64,000 nucleotides of DNA from Amaricoccus macauensis (GTDB lineage: Bacteria > Pseudomonadota > Alphaproteobacteria > Rhodobacterales > Rhodobacteraceae): NCBI RefSeq assembly GCF_014201905.1, contig NZ_JACHFM010000002.1, positions 496,001 through 560,000 of the forward strand. The letters are read 5' to 3'. A program made the translations under genes and the position numbers. Shown one piece after another: positions 1-7,944 of this stretch. Below the pieces are notes generated by a model, which was given only the letters and a program-made list of their open reading frames with translations, was not told where the DNA came from and ran no database searches. Position 1 is the stretch's first letter; every line of letters begins with the position of its first letter.

Positions 1-744
1 GTCGACGTCGAGGGCGGCCCAGCGGGCGCCGAAGTCGGGCTTCCATTGCAGCTTCACGTTGCCGCCGGTGACCGGCAGCGTAATCTCCTCGCCGTCCTCG
101 TCGTCGAAGGTGATGGTGCCCTCGGCGGCATTCACCTCCTTCAGCGGTACGTAGAGCACCCGGCCGGACTTGGGCGAGATCGGCAGGAAGATCGAATAAG
201 TCTGCTGGCGCTCGTCGCGGAGCGAGGCGAGCATGACCTCCATCAGCGCGTCATAGCGCTCAGCCGCGCGGCGCAGGATCGGATCGAACTGGCCGGACTT
301 GTAGAAATCCGTGGCCGAGATGAACTCGTACTCGAAGCCGAAGGTGTCGAGAAAGCGGCGGAGCATGGCGTTGTTGTGGGCGCCGAAGCTCTCGTACTCG
401 CCGAACGGGTCCGGTACGGCGGTGAGCGGCCGCTGGAGGTTCTCGCGCAGCATCTCCGGGTGCGGCACGTTGTCGGGCACCTTGCGCATGCCGTCCATGT
501 CGTCGGAAAAGCAGATGAGCCGGGTCGGGATGTCCGAGATCGTTTCGAAGGCCCGCCGGATCATCGTGGTGCGCGCCACCTCGCCGAAGGTGCCGATGTG
601 CGGCAGCCCCGACGGCCCGTAGCCGGTTTCAAAGAGCACGTAGCCCTTGGCGGGCGGCCCGTCCTTGTAGCGTTCGAGCAGCCGCCGGGCCTCCTCGAAG
701 GGCCATGCCTTCGACTCCATCGCCGCTGCGCGCACCGCGTCCAT
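1..744 (-). CDS. lysK: lysyl-tRNA synthetase, class I (C-terminus beyond left edge)
   Basis: Charges tRNA-Lys with lysine in the cytoplasm. About 248 N-terminal residues are visible. They open the class I Rossmann domain, with [13 protein letters not shown] carrying the HIGH-type signature as HIGT near residue 50, followed by [11 protein letters not shown]. This is the class I enzyme of archaea, spirochaetes and many alphaproteobacteria, not the usual class II LysS. The KMSKS loop and anticodon-binding part lie outside the window. I start it at ATG 744 ([19 protein letters not shown]). In-frame ATGs at 753 and 720 are alternatives, and none has a clearly superior ribosome site. It is divergent from the MFS gene at 1097. 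Confidence 0.9.
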   Translation of the reverse strand, partial: MDAVRAAAMESKAWPFEEARRLLERYKDGPPAKGYVLFETGYGPSGLPHIGTFGEVARTTMIRRAFETISDIPTRLICFSDDMDGMRKVPDNVPHPEMLRENLQRPLTAVPDPFGEYESFGAHNNAMLRRFLDTFGFEYEFISATDFYKSGQFDPILRRAAERYDALMEVMLASLRDERQQTYSIFLPISPKSGRVLYVPLKEVNAAEGTITFDDEDGEEITLPVTGGNVKLQWKPDFGARWAALDVD

Positions 745-1096
745 TGGCCTCATGCCCCCAAATGTTTCCGCCGAAGTGAGCTTCGGCTCTAGGGAACGCA
801 TCCCTGGGGGTCAAGGGCCCGGAATCATTCGTTCCACGGAGCCCGGAGGCGGCATGTGCGGGAAGGATGGCCGACATATGTCGTGCGGACGCAGCATTGT
901 GGCTGGTCATTCGGTCGGATAGAGCGCGCGGGGATCCCCTCTGGTCCCGCGTCTGCCGACCGGGACCGTTTCCGGGGGAGCCCCCCGTTTCCGCCTGCAT
1001 CGGACGGACGGGGCGCACGAACCGGCCGCTCCTCACGCGGGTAGCGACCCCGAAGGGCCGGAGCCATGCGCCTCCCCCCGGCCGCAGGAGGAAGTG
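745..1096. other. Divergent intergenic region, lysK / MFS gene
   Basis: About 350 bases with no convincing gene. Short open frames here lack a good start context and family resemblance. The region must hold the promoters for lysK (leftward) and the transporter (rightward). The one clear symmetric element is a perfect 12-base palindrome, CGACATATGTCG, at 872-883. A strong AGGAGG ribosome site at 1086-1091 serves the transporter. Confidence 0.5.
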
Positions 1097-2446
1097 ATGG
1101 CGAGCACGATCGACACGGCCCGGTCCGAGCGGCCAGCCAATCCCCGCTCTCGGGTGATCCTCGCCAGCCTGATCGGCACGACGATCGAGTTCTACGACTT
1201 CTACGTCTACGCGACGGCGGCGGTGCTGGTGTTCCCGCACCTGTTCTTCCCGGCGGGCGACGAGACGGTGGCGCTGCTCGCCTCGTTCGCGGTCTTCGGA
1301 GCGGCCATGGTGGCGCGGCCGCTCGGGGCGGTCTTCTTCGGCCATCTGGGCGACCGGCGCGGCCGCAAGGCGACGCTGGTCGGCGCGCTCCTGACCATGG
1401 GGATCGCCACGTTCCTGATCGGCTGCCTGCCGACCTATCCCTCGGTCGGATGGTTCGCACCGTTCCTGCTGGTGGTCTTGCGCCTCGCGCAGGGCTTCGC
1501 GCTCGGCGGCGAGTGGAGCGGGGCGGCGCTGGTCGCGACGGAAAACGCGCCGAAGGGCAAGCGGGCGATCTACGGCACCTTCCCGCAGCTCGGCGCGCCG
1601 CTCGGGTTCATCATCGCGAACGGCCTCTTTCTTCTCATCGCGGCGCTGCTGCCCTCGGACGATCCCTCGCGCCCGTCGCTGGCGTTTCTGAGCTGGGGCT
1701 GGCGGATCCCGTTCCTGTTCTCCGCGGTCATGGTGATTGTCGGTCTCTGGGTCCGCTTGTCGCTGGTGGAGAGTACCGCGTTCGAGAAGACGGTGAAGCG
1801 CGGTCACGTGCAGAAGCTGCCGCTCGCGGCCGCGTTCCGCGACCACTGGCGGGAGCTGGTGCTGGGCACGTTCTACATGCTGGCGACCTATGTGCTCTTC
1901 TACCTGATGACGACGTTCTCGCTGTCCTATGGCCGGGCCGCCGTCACGGCGCCGCTGCCGGGGCTCGGCTATGACTATCGCAGCTTCGTGCTGATGATGA
2001 TCGCCGGCGTCTGCTTCTTCGGCGTCTTCACCTTCCTCTCCGGCCCCTGGGCCGAGCGCTGGGGCCGGCGGCGCACGCTGATCGTCGTGACGCTCGGCAT
2101 CATCGCCTTCGGCCTGCTCTGGGTGCCGATGCTCGCGGGCGGATTCGTCGGCGTGATGGCCTGGCTCATCCTCGGCTTCTCGCTCATGGGGATGACCTTC
2201 GGGCCGATGGGCGCGCTGCTGCCGGAGCTGTTCCCGTCGAACGTGCGCTATACGGGGTCGGGGATCGCCTACAACGTCTCCTCGATCCTTGGTGCGGCGG
2301 TGGCACCGTTCATCGCGGTCGCGCTCTGGAGCCACGGCGGCGGCAGCCCGTTCTGGGTCGGGGTCTACCTGAGCGCCATGGGGGTGCTGACCCTCGTGGC
2401 CATGCTCATGGGCAGCGAGACGCGGGACGTGGACATCGAACGCTGA
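1097..2446 (+). CDS. MFS transporter, metabolite:H+ symporter (MHS) family
   Basis: Twelve-helix inner-membrane symporter of about 449 residues, the usual family length. The first helix reads IGTTIEFYDFYVYATAAVLV, typical of the MHS group (ProP, ShiA, KgtP relatives). The loop 2-3 signature GHLGDRRGRKATL is present, and PELFPSNVRYTGSGIAYN near helix 10 is also characteristic. AGGAGG sits 5 bases before ATG 1097; a GTG at 1094 is the other possible start. The substrate cannot be read from sequence; the family takes organic acids, betaines and shikimate-like compounds. No neighbouring catabolic gene on the same strand points to a substrate. Confidence 0.85.
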   Translation: MASTIDTARSERPANPRSRVILASLIGTTIEFYDFYVYATAAVLVFPHLFFPAGDETVALLASFAVFGAAMVARPLGAVFFGHLGDRRGRKATLVGALLTMGIATFLIGCLPTYPSVGWFAPFLLVVLRLAQGFALGGEWSGAALVATENAPKGKRAIYGTFPQLGAPLGFIIANGLFLLIAALLPSDDPSRPSLAFLSWGWRIPFLFSAVMVIVGLWVRLSLVESTAFEKTVKRGHVQKLPLAAAFRDHWRELVLGTFYMLATYVLFYLMTTFSLSYGRAAVTAPLPGLGYDYRSFVLMMIAGVCFFGVFTFLSGPWAERWGRRRTLIVVTLGIIAFGLLWVPMLAGGFVGVMAWLILGFSLMGMTFGPMGALLPELFPSNVRYTGSGIAYNVSSILGAAVAPFIAVALWSHGGGSPFWVGVYLSAMGVLTLVAMLMGSETRDVDIER

Positions 2447-2639
2447 GTCGCGAGGCCACGGCTGCCGTCCGGTCACGGCTTCGTGTGCAACCGCGGCATG
2501 GAGGTAACACTCTCGCGCTGGTGTTTCCGAAAAGGTTATCGGCCGGTTGACCGGCTCCCGGGAAGGGTCAAGAAAACTGACGAGTACGGAACGTGTTCCA
2601 GTCTCTCGTAACGATCACTCCATCCCCAGGAGCTCCTTG

Positions 2640-3086
2640 ATGACAGTCGCCGGCATTCTGAAATCCATCGCCCTCGCCGCCGCAATCGCCGTGACCGCCG
2701 TTCCGGCGATCGCTCAGGAGATGCCGCCGCAGAAGGTCGTCTACCACAACAACGGCTCGACGAATCCGGACTACTACAAGCACTTCCTTGCCAACGTGCG
2801 GAACCACATCACCGCGGTCGGACGTGACAACATCGAACTCGTGGTGGTCGGCCACGGTGACGGGCTGCAGTTGCTCGCGGACGCCGAGACCGACCCGGAA
2901 CTCGCCGCGAAGATCGACGCGCTGCGGGCTGACGGCGTGCGGTTCCTGATCTGCGCCAACACGCTGCGCTCGCGCAACATCACCCTCGACGAGCTCTATG
3001 GCGCGAAGGACGAGGACGTGGTGCCGAGCGGCGTCGCCGAGATCGCCCGCCTCGAACAGGAAGGCTTCGCCTACCTGCACCCCTGA
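2640..3086 (+). CDS. Periplasmic DsrE-like protein
   Basis: Small secreted protein of the DsrE/DsrF-like superfamily. About 148 residues begin at ATG 2640, with AGGAG at 2628-2632 seven bases upstream. A signal peptide (GILKSIALAAAIAVTAVPAIA, cleaved before QEM) leads to a mature chain with KVVYHNNGSTNPDYYKHFL near the start and NIELVVVGHGDGLQLL in the core, the alternating strand-helix pattern of the fold. FLICANTL contains a cysteine at the position where sulfur-trafficking members have one. It is a single gene, followed by a strong hairpin. The role is unknown; periplasmic DsrE proteins often accompany sulfur oxidation genes, but none are seen here. Confidence 0.75.
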   Translation: MTVAGILKSIALAAAIAVTAVPAIAQEMPPQKVVYHNNGSTNPDYYKHFLANVRNHITAVGRDNIELVVVGHGDGLQLLADAETDPELAAKIDALRADGVRFLICANTLRSRNITLDELYGAKDEDVVPSGVAEIARLEQEGFAYLHP

Positions 3087-3103
3087 CGCGGGGGGCAAGA
3101 CGA

Positions 3104-3125
3104 CGAGAGCCCTCCCGGGCTCTCG
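3104..3125. terminator. Bidirectional terminator-like hairpin
   Basis: A perfect 9-base-pair stem (CGAGAGCCC / GGGCTCTCG) with a TCCC loop sits between the convergent DsrE and ABM genes, 17 bases past the DsrE stop. No T tract follows on either side, so it could act by itself in both directions or with Rho. Confidence 0.6.
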
Positions 3126-3139
3126 CAACTTCCCGGCGG

Positions 3140-3457
3140 TCAGAAGACCTCCGCGACGTCGTACATCACCGGCTCGAAGCTCTTGCAGAGCGCGCTGATC
3201 TCGCGGTTGCGGCGGCGCATCTCCATCGAGCGGAGCATGGCGAGGAAATCCTCGCGGTCACGCCACTGGGAATAGTTCGCCACGCGCGTCTGGGCATCGT
3301 TCACATGCAGCGCTGCTCCGAGAAAGCCGGGCTGGCGGCTGATGAACTCGTCATAGGCGGCGCGGAGCAGGTCAACGAGATCGTGGCAGGTTCCGGGCAT
3401 CACCTCGAACGTGGTGATGACTGTCTGGTGGGTGGCGTCGCGGGCGATGGTCGGCAT
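3140..3457 (-). CDS. Antibiotic biosynthesis monooxygenase (ABM) domain protein
   Basis: About 105 residues with the small dimeric alpha+beta barrel of the ABM superfamily: VITTFEVMPGTCHDLVDLL, then PGFLGAALHVNDAQTRVANYSQW, then a helix with REDFLAML. Members are cofactor-free monooxygenases or heme- and quinone-related enzymes, and many have no known substrate. ATG 3457 lies 9 bases after a GAGGAGGAGG run; ATG 3466 abuts that run and so looks worse. It lies downstream of the ABC ATPase on the same strand with a 63-base gap, so co-transcription is possible. Confidence 0.7.
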   Translation of the reverse strand: MPTIARDATHQTVITTFEVMPGTCHDLVDLLRAAYDEFISRQPGFLGAALHVNDAQTRVANYSQWRDREDFLAMLRSMEMRRRNREISALCKSFEPVMYDVAEVF

Positions 3458-3520
3458 GGCTGGCATCCTCCTCCTCGGGGTCACTCTAGCAGGTCCGCAC
3501 GCTCCGCGGCATAGGGCGGC

Positions 3521-4348
3521 TCACACCACGTCGCCGACCCCCGCCCTCAGCCCGTCTCGGACACGGGCGGCAATGTCGAGGAAGTCGCGGCTCTCGCGGA
3601 TGTGCAGCGGCCGCTCGCGCGGCAGCGGGCTTTCGATGATGTCCGTCACCCGACCCGGTCGCGGGCTCATCACCACGATCCGGGTCGAGAGGTAGACGGC
3701 TTCGGGGATCGAGTGCGTGACGAAGGCGATGGTCTTGCCCGTCCGGTCCCAGAGCTTCAGCAGTTCCTCGTTCAGGCGGTCGCGCACAATCTCGTCAAGC
3801 GCGCCGAAGGGCTCATCCATCAGCAGGAGTTCCGCGTCGAAGGAGAGCGCGCGGGCGATGGACGCGCGTTGCTGCATGCCGCCCGAGAGCTGCCAGGGAT
3901 ATTTCTTCTCGAAGCCGGCCAGCTCCACCAGGTCGAGCACGCGGGCGACCCGTTCCCGGCGCTCGGCCTGTGGATAGCCCATGACTTCGAGCGGCAGCGA
4001 CACGTTTCCCCCGATGGTGCGCCACGGGAAGAGTCCGGCCGCCTGAAAGACGTAGCCGTAGGCCCGCGCCTCGCGTGCCTCGGCGGGGGTCATGCCGTTC
4101 ACCGAGATCGTGCCCGAAGTCGGGGTTTCCAGATCGGCGGCGATGCGCAGGAACGTGGTCTTGCCACAGCCGGACGGGCCGATGAAGCTGACGAAATCCC
4201 CGGCGCTGATCGAGAGATCCACGTCCTTCAGCGCATGAACCGGCCCGTCGGCGGTCTGGAAGGTGAGGCCGAGGCCGCGCGCCTCGATCACCGGCCTGCC
4301 GCTTGCTCGCCTCTCGGCCAACGTCTCGGTCACGCGGCCCACGGTCAA
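3521..4348 (-). CDS. ABC transporter ATP-binding protein (nitrate/taurine/pyrimidine type)
   Basis: ATPase subunit of a substrate importer of the SsuB/TauB/NrtD class, about 275 residues. Walker A is GPSGCGKTT, the signature is LSGGMQQRASIARAL, Walker B is LLLMDEPFGALDE, and the switch histidine is in FVTHSIPEAV. The start overlaps the lipoprotein stop as TTGA at 4348; GTG codons at 4342 and 4333 are alternatives. It lies in the hydantoinase operon, where related alphaproteobacterial clusters carry a complete pyrimidine or hydantoin importer. Here no permease or binding-protein gene follows, so partners must be encoded elsewhere or have been lost. Confidence 0.85.
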   Translation of the reverse strand: MTVGRVTETLAERRASGRPVIEARGLGLTFQTADGPVHALKDVDLSISAGDFVSFIGPSGCGKTTFLRIAADLETPTSGTISVNGMTPAEAREARAYGYVFQAAGLFPWRTIGGNVSLPLEVMGYPQAERRERVARVLDLVELAGFEKKYPWQLSGGMQQRASIARALSFDAELLLMDEPFGALDEIVRDRLNEELLKLWDRTGKTIAFVTHSIPEAVYLSTRIVVMSPRPGRVTDIIESPLPRERPLHIRESRDFLDIAARVRDGLRAGVGDVV

Positions 4349-4713
4349 ACCGCGCCTCCGGTTCTGCCACCCCAGCGTCCGCCGACCTTCTTCTGGTCGA
4401 TGACGCCGCTGACCGAACCACCAGCGGCGGACGGCGCGCCGCCGAAGAGCAGCATTCCGATGCGCCCGTCGTCGCAGCTGACACCGCCGAAGGCGGCCGG
4501 CATGCCGGTCGTCGTGTCGGTGGTCGGGTAGAGATCCCCCTCGCAGAGCGCGCCGGATTTTGCCGTGAGAGCAAAGGCATCACGGCTGCCGCGCGTCCGT
4601 TCGCCGGTGTAGCGCTCGGCTCCGTCGGCCGTCGCGACGTTGACCGGCATCCGGCTCCCGGCGCAGCCGGCAAGGACCACCGCGAGCAGAACGAGGGCCA
4701 GTCGCGTCAGCAT
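4345..4713 (-). CDS. Small lipoprotein in the hydantoinase operon
   Basis: Unrecognised protein of about 122 residues with a lipoprotein signal: MLTRLALVLLAVVLAGC, lipobox LAGC. The mature part has a GALCEGDLYPTTDTT stretch and three cysteines, and ends in a Gly- and Arg-rich tail. ATG 4713 lies just past the dihydropyrimidinase stop (one base between them); a GTG at 4722 would overlap it. Its stop overlaps the ATPase start, so all three genes look translationally coupled. I know no function; co-transcription suggests an envelope role linked to uptake of the operon's substrate. Confidence 0.7.
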   Translation of the reverse strand: MLTRLALVLLAVVLAGCAGSRMPVNVATADGAERYTGERTRGSRDAFALTAKSGALCEGDLYPTTDTTTGMPAAFGGVSCDDGRIGMLLFGGAPSAAGGSVSGVIDQKKVGGRWGGRTGGAV

Positions 4714-4714
4714 G

Positions 4715-6166
4715 TCAGACACCGCTCGCCGGGATGCCGGCCCGCTCCACCGGGCGCGGGGCGGTGAGCGCCTTCCAGGTCGAGAGCGCCGTCGAGACCG
4801 GCCCGGCGGGAGGCCGCGCCACGAACTGCCCGTGCCCTTCCTTCGGCTTCAGCTCGCCGTCGTCGACCATGACCCGGCCGCGCGACAGCACGTAGCGCGG
4901 CAGGCCGCGGACGCGCTGGCCCTCGAAGACGTTGTAGTCGATGGCCGACTGCTGTGTCGCGGCGGCGATGACCTTCTCCTTCTTCGGGTCGAGCACCATG
5001 AGATCGGCGTCCGCACCCACGAGCACGGCGCCCTTGCGCGGATAGCAGTTCAGGATCTTCGCGATGTTGGTGGAGGTGACCGCCACGAACTCGCTCGGCG
5101 TCAGCCGCCCGGTCTCCACACCGTGGGTCCAGAGCATCGGCATCCGGTCTTCAAGCCCGCCGGTGCCGTTCGGAATCTTCGTGAAGTCGCCGACGCCGAA
5201 GCGCTTCTGCTCGGTGGTGAAGGCGCAGTGGTCGGTGGCGACGCAGGAGAGCGTGCCCGAGGCGAGCCCGGCCCAGAGCGAGTCCTGATGGCGCTTGTCG
5301 CGGAACGGCGGCGACATCACGCGCCGGGCCGCGTGGTTCCAGTCCTTGTTGAAATACTCGCTCTCATCGAGCGTCAGATGCTGGATCAGCGGCTCGCCCC
5401 AGACCCGCTTGCCGAGCATCTTTGCCCGCCGGATCGCCTCGTGGGCGTCCTCGCAGGAGACATGCACCACGTAGAGCGGCGCGCCCGCCATGTCGGCGAT
5501 CATGATCGCGCGGTTCGTCGCCTCGCCCTCGACCTGCGCGGGGCGGGAGTAGGCGTGCGCCTCCGGCCCGGTGTTGCCCTCGGCGAGGAGCCGGGCGGAA
5601 AGCTCGGCCACCACGTCGCCGTTCTCCGCATGGACGAGCGGGATCGCCCCAAGCTCGGCGCAGCGGCGGAACGACGCGAACATCTCGTCGTCGTTCACCA
5701 TCAGGCTGCCCTTGTAGGCCATGAAGTGCTTGAAGGTGTTGATGCCCTTCTCGGTCACCGCCTTCATTTCCTCGAAGACCTGCGGCCCCCACCAGGTGAC
5801 CGCCATGTGGAACGAATAGTCGCAATGCGCCCGGCCGGACTTGTTGTCCCAGACCTTCAGCGCATCGAGAAGCGACTCGCCCGGTGCGGGCAGGGCGAAG
5901 TCGACGACCATCGTCGTTCCGCCCGAGAGCGCCGCGCGCGTCCCGGAGTCGAAGTCGTCAGACGAGTAGGTGCCCATGAACGGCATCTCGAGGTGGGTAT
6001 GCGGGTCGATCCCGCCCGGCATCACGTAGGCACCGGTGGCGTCGAGCACCGTGTCGCCCTCGAGATCGGCTCCGATCGCGGCAATGCGGTCGCCCTCGAT
6101 CAGCACGTCCGCCTGGTAGCTGAGATCGGCGGTGACGATGGTGCCGCCCTTGATGACCGTCGACAT
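4715..6166 (-). CDS. hydA: Dihydropyrimidinase / D-hydantoinase
   Basis: Opens 5,6-dihydrouracil or dihydrothymine to N-carbamoyl-beta-amino acids, the second step of reductive pyrimidine breakdown; related enzymes open hydantoins. It has 483 residues, the usual length. Metal ligands of the cyclic amidohydrolase fold are visible: PGGIDPHTHLEMPF (HxH), the carboxylated lysine in FKHFMAYKGSL, HAENGD, VHVSCEDA and the aspartate in ATDHCAFTTEQK. ATG 6166 follows AAGGAC; the upstream gene's stop codon lies within this ribosome site, four bases from the start. The N-carbamoyl hydrolase is two genes upstream. A preTA-type dihydropyrimidine dehydrogenase is not in the window. Confidence 0.92.
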   Translation of the reverse strand: MSTVIKGGTIVTADLSYQADVLIEGDRIAAIGADLEGDTVLDATGAYVMPGGIDPHTHLEMPFMGTYSSDDFDSGTRAALSGGTTMVVDFALPAPGESLLDALKVWDNKSGRAHCDYSFHMAVTWWGPQVFEEMKAVTEKGINTFKHFMAYKGSLMVNDDEMFASFRRCAELGAIPLVHAENGDVVAELSARLLAEGNTGPEAHAYSRPAQVEGEATNRAIMIADMAGAPLYVVHVSCEDAHEAIRRAKMLGKRVWGEPLIQHLTLDESEYFNKDWNHAARRVMSPPFRDKRHQDSLWAGLASGTLSCVATDHCAFTTEQKRFGVGDFTKIPNGTGGLEDRMPMLWTHGVETGRLTPSEFVAVTSTNIAKILNCYPRKGAVLVGADADLMVLDPKKEKVIAAATQQSAIDYNVFEGQRVRGLPRYVLSRGRVMVDDGELKPKEGHGQFVARPPAGPVSTALSTWKALTAPRPVERAGIPASGV

Positions 6167-6170
6167 GTCC

Positions 6171-6488
6171 TTACCCCTGTGGTTCGCCGAGCGCCTCTCT
6201 GAGCGCCCTTGCCTCGTCCTGCGGCAGCGTCAGCCCCCGCGCCAGACCTTCCGCCACGATACGCGCCGCGAGCGCGAGGTCCATCCTCACCGCCGCCCGC
6301 CGCGCCCCGAGGCTGCACGTCAGATCCCCGTCGGCGATCTCGCGGGCGTAGACATGCAGCGTCGCGGTCGAGGGAGGATCGAATGACACCGCCACCTCCG
6401 CACCGGATCCCGATCCGAATGCCGGCGCCACCGCCGGCACCTCGACCCGCCCGCTTCCCGCGATGATCAGGAGATCCCCGAGGCTCAT
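6171..6488 (-). CDS. Small unknown protein between the two amidohydrolases
   Basis: 105 residues, not recognised. No signal peptide or membrane helix. The N-terminal half looks beta-rich (DLLIIAGSGRVEVPAV, TATLHVYAREIADGDL) and the C-terminal third is helical and charged, ending in QDEARALREALGEPQG. It starts at ATG 6488, 46 bases after the upstream hydrolase gene, and its stop lies four bases before hydA, so it is part of the operon. It could be a regulatory or assembly partner of the hydrolases, but that is inference from position only. Confidence 0.65.
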   Translation of the reverse strand: MSLGDLLIIAGSGRVEVPAVAPAFGSGSGAEVAVSFDPPSTATLHVYAREIADGDLTCSLGARRAAVRMDLALAARIVAEGLARGLTLPQDEARALREALGEPQG

Positions 6489-6534
6489 CCGCCGACCTCG
6501 GCGGACCCCGGAGCGGCAGAGGGGAGAGCGGATG

Positions 6535-7785
6535 TCACCCGACGATCTCCGCCGTCTCCAGCACCGCGTGGAAGAGCACGTTCGCGCCCTTTTCCGCCCA
6601 CTCGGGCGTGATCTCCTCCGCCTCGTTGTGGGAGAGGCCGTCGACGCAGGGGCACATCACCATGGTCGCGGGCGCGACCTTCGCCGCCCAGCAGGCGTCA
6701 TGGCCGGCACCCGAGACGATATTGCGATGGGTGTAGCCGAGCCGGTCGGCCGCGCGTCGCACCCGCTCCACGAGTTCGGGGGCGAAGGTCACCGGATCGA
6801 AATGCCCGACCGCCTCCACCGCACAGGTGACGCCGAGCGCCGCGCAGATCTTTGACGCCTCCGCCTCGATGGCTGCGCGCATCCGGTCGAGCTTCGCCTG
6901 ATCGGACGTGCGGATGTCGACCGTGAAGATCACCGTTCCCGGCAGCACGTTGCGCGAGTTCGGTGAGAACTTCATCTGGCCGACGCCGCCGACCGCCGCC
7001 GGCTGCTCGCTCATCGCGACGGTCTGCACCGCCTCGAGGATGCGCGCCATGGCAAGGCCCGCGTTCACCCGCATCTCCATGGGCGTCGAGCCGGTGTGCG
7101 CCTCCTTGCCGGTCAGGGTGAATTCCAGCCACCAGAGCCCCTGACAGTGGGTGACGACACCGATGTCCTTCTCCTCGGCCTCGAGGATCGGACCCTGCTC
7201 GATGTGCAGCTCGAAATAGGCGTGCATCTCGCGCGCGCCCACCGGCTCGTCGCCCTTCCAGCCGATGCGCTCCAGTTCGTCGCCGAAGCGCTTGCCGTCG
7301 AGATCCGTCCGCCCGTAGGCGTGTTCGAGGTCGATCGCCCCGGCGAAGACGCCCGAGGCCATCATCGCGGGCGCAAAGCGCGCGCCTTCCTCGTTCGTCC
7401 AGTTCGTGACGACGATCGGATGCTTCGTGCGGATCCCGAGATCGTTCATCGAGCGCACCGCTTCCAGCGCGCCGAGGACGCCGAGAACGCCGTCGTACTT
7501 GCCGCCCGTCGGCTGGGTGTCGAGGTGGCTGCCCACATAGACGGGCAGGGCGTCCGGGTCCTCGCCCGGGCGGGTCGCGAACATCGTTCCCATCGCGTCG
7601 ACCCCGAGCGTCATGCCTGCGTCCTCGCACCAGCCGCGAAAGAGCGCGCGGCCCTCGGCATCGGCGTCGGTCAGGGTCTGGCGGTTGTTGCCGCCCGCGA
7701 CACCCGGTCCGATCTTCGCCATCTCCATCAGCGCGTCCCAGAGCCGGCCGCCGTCGATTTTCAGATTGTCGCTGGGTGCGGCCAT
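6535..7785 (-). CDS. hyuC: Zn-dependent N-carbamoyl amidohydrolase (beta-ureidopropionase-like, M20 fold)
   Basis: Hydrolyses N-carbamoyl-beta-alanine or a similar carbamoyl amino acid to amino acid, CO2 and ammonia, finishing the pathway begun by the dihydropyrimidinase. It has 416 residues, usual for the HyuC/AmaB/AllC group. Metal-site segments are visible: VGSHLDTQPTGGKYDGVLG, NWTNEEGARFAPAMMASGVF, ELHIEQGPILE and, near the end, GAGHDACWAA. ATG 7785 follows GGGAG by about seven bases. It is first in the leftward operon with hydA and divergent from the membrane protein at 7945. Allantoate amidohydrolase is the main alternative; pairing with hydA favours pyrimidine or hydantoin use. Confidence 0.88.
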   Translation of the reverse strand: MAAPSDNLKIDGGRLWDALMEMAKIGPGVAGGNNRQTLTDADAEGRALFRGWCEDAGMTLGVDAMGTMFATRPGEDPDALPVYVGSHLDTQPTGGKYDGVLGVLGALEAVRSMNDLGIRTKHPIVVTNWTNEEGARFAPAMMASGVFAGAIDLEHAYGRTDLDGKRFGDELERIGWKGDEPVGAREMHAYFELHIEQGPILEAEEKDIGVVTHCQGLWWLEFTLTGKEAHTGSTPMEMRVNAGLAMARILEAVQTVAMSEQPAAVGGVGQMKFSPNSRNVLPGTVIFTVDIRTSDQAKLDRMRAAIEAEASKICAALGVTCAVEAVGHFDPVTFAPELVERVRRAADRLGYTHRNIVSGAGHDACWAAKVAPATMVMCPCVDGLSHNEAEEITPEWAEKGANVLFHAVLETAEIVG

Positions 7786-7944
7786 TCGAGACTCCCGATG
7801 TCACCTGCCGCCATCCTTGCCATGCGCAGGCCGGAGCGCAAGCGCCCCGAATTCGGCTGCTGCGCCCCGGCGGGTGACGGGTAGACTTCAGCGGGGGGAA
7901 TCGGCACCGACCGACCGCGCCCACATGACAGACGGAGGGAAAGA

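Noticed and set aside
629-2476. Long leftward open frame antisense to the MFS transporter
   Set aside because: It reads as an Arg/Asp/His-rich low-complexity product, the usual antisense artefact of high-GC coding sequence; the sense frame is a clear transporter.
4640-6202. Long rightward open frame antisense to hydA
   Set aside because: The sense strand encodes a full dihydropyrimidinase with all metal ligands; the antisense product has no family features.
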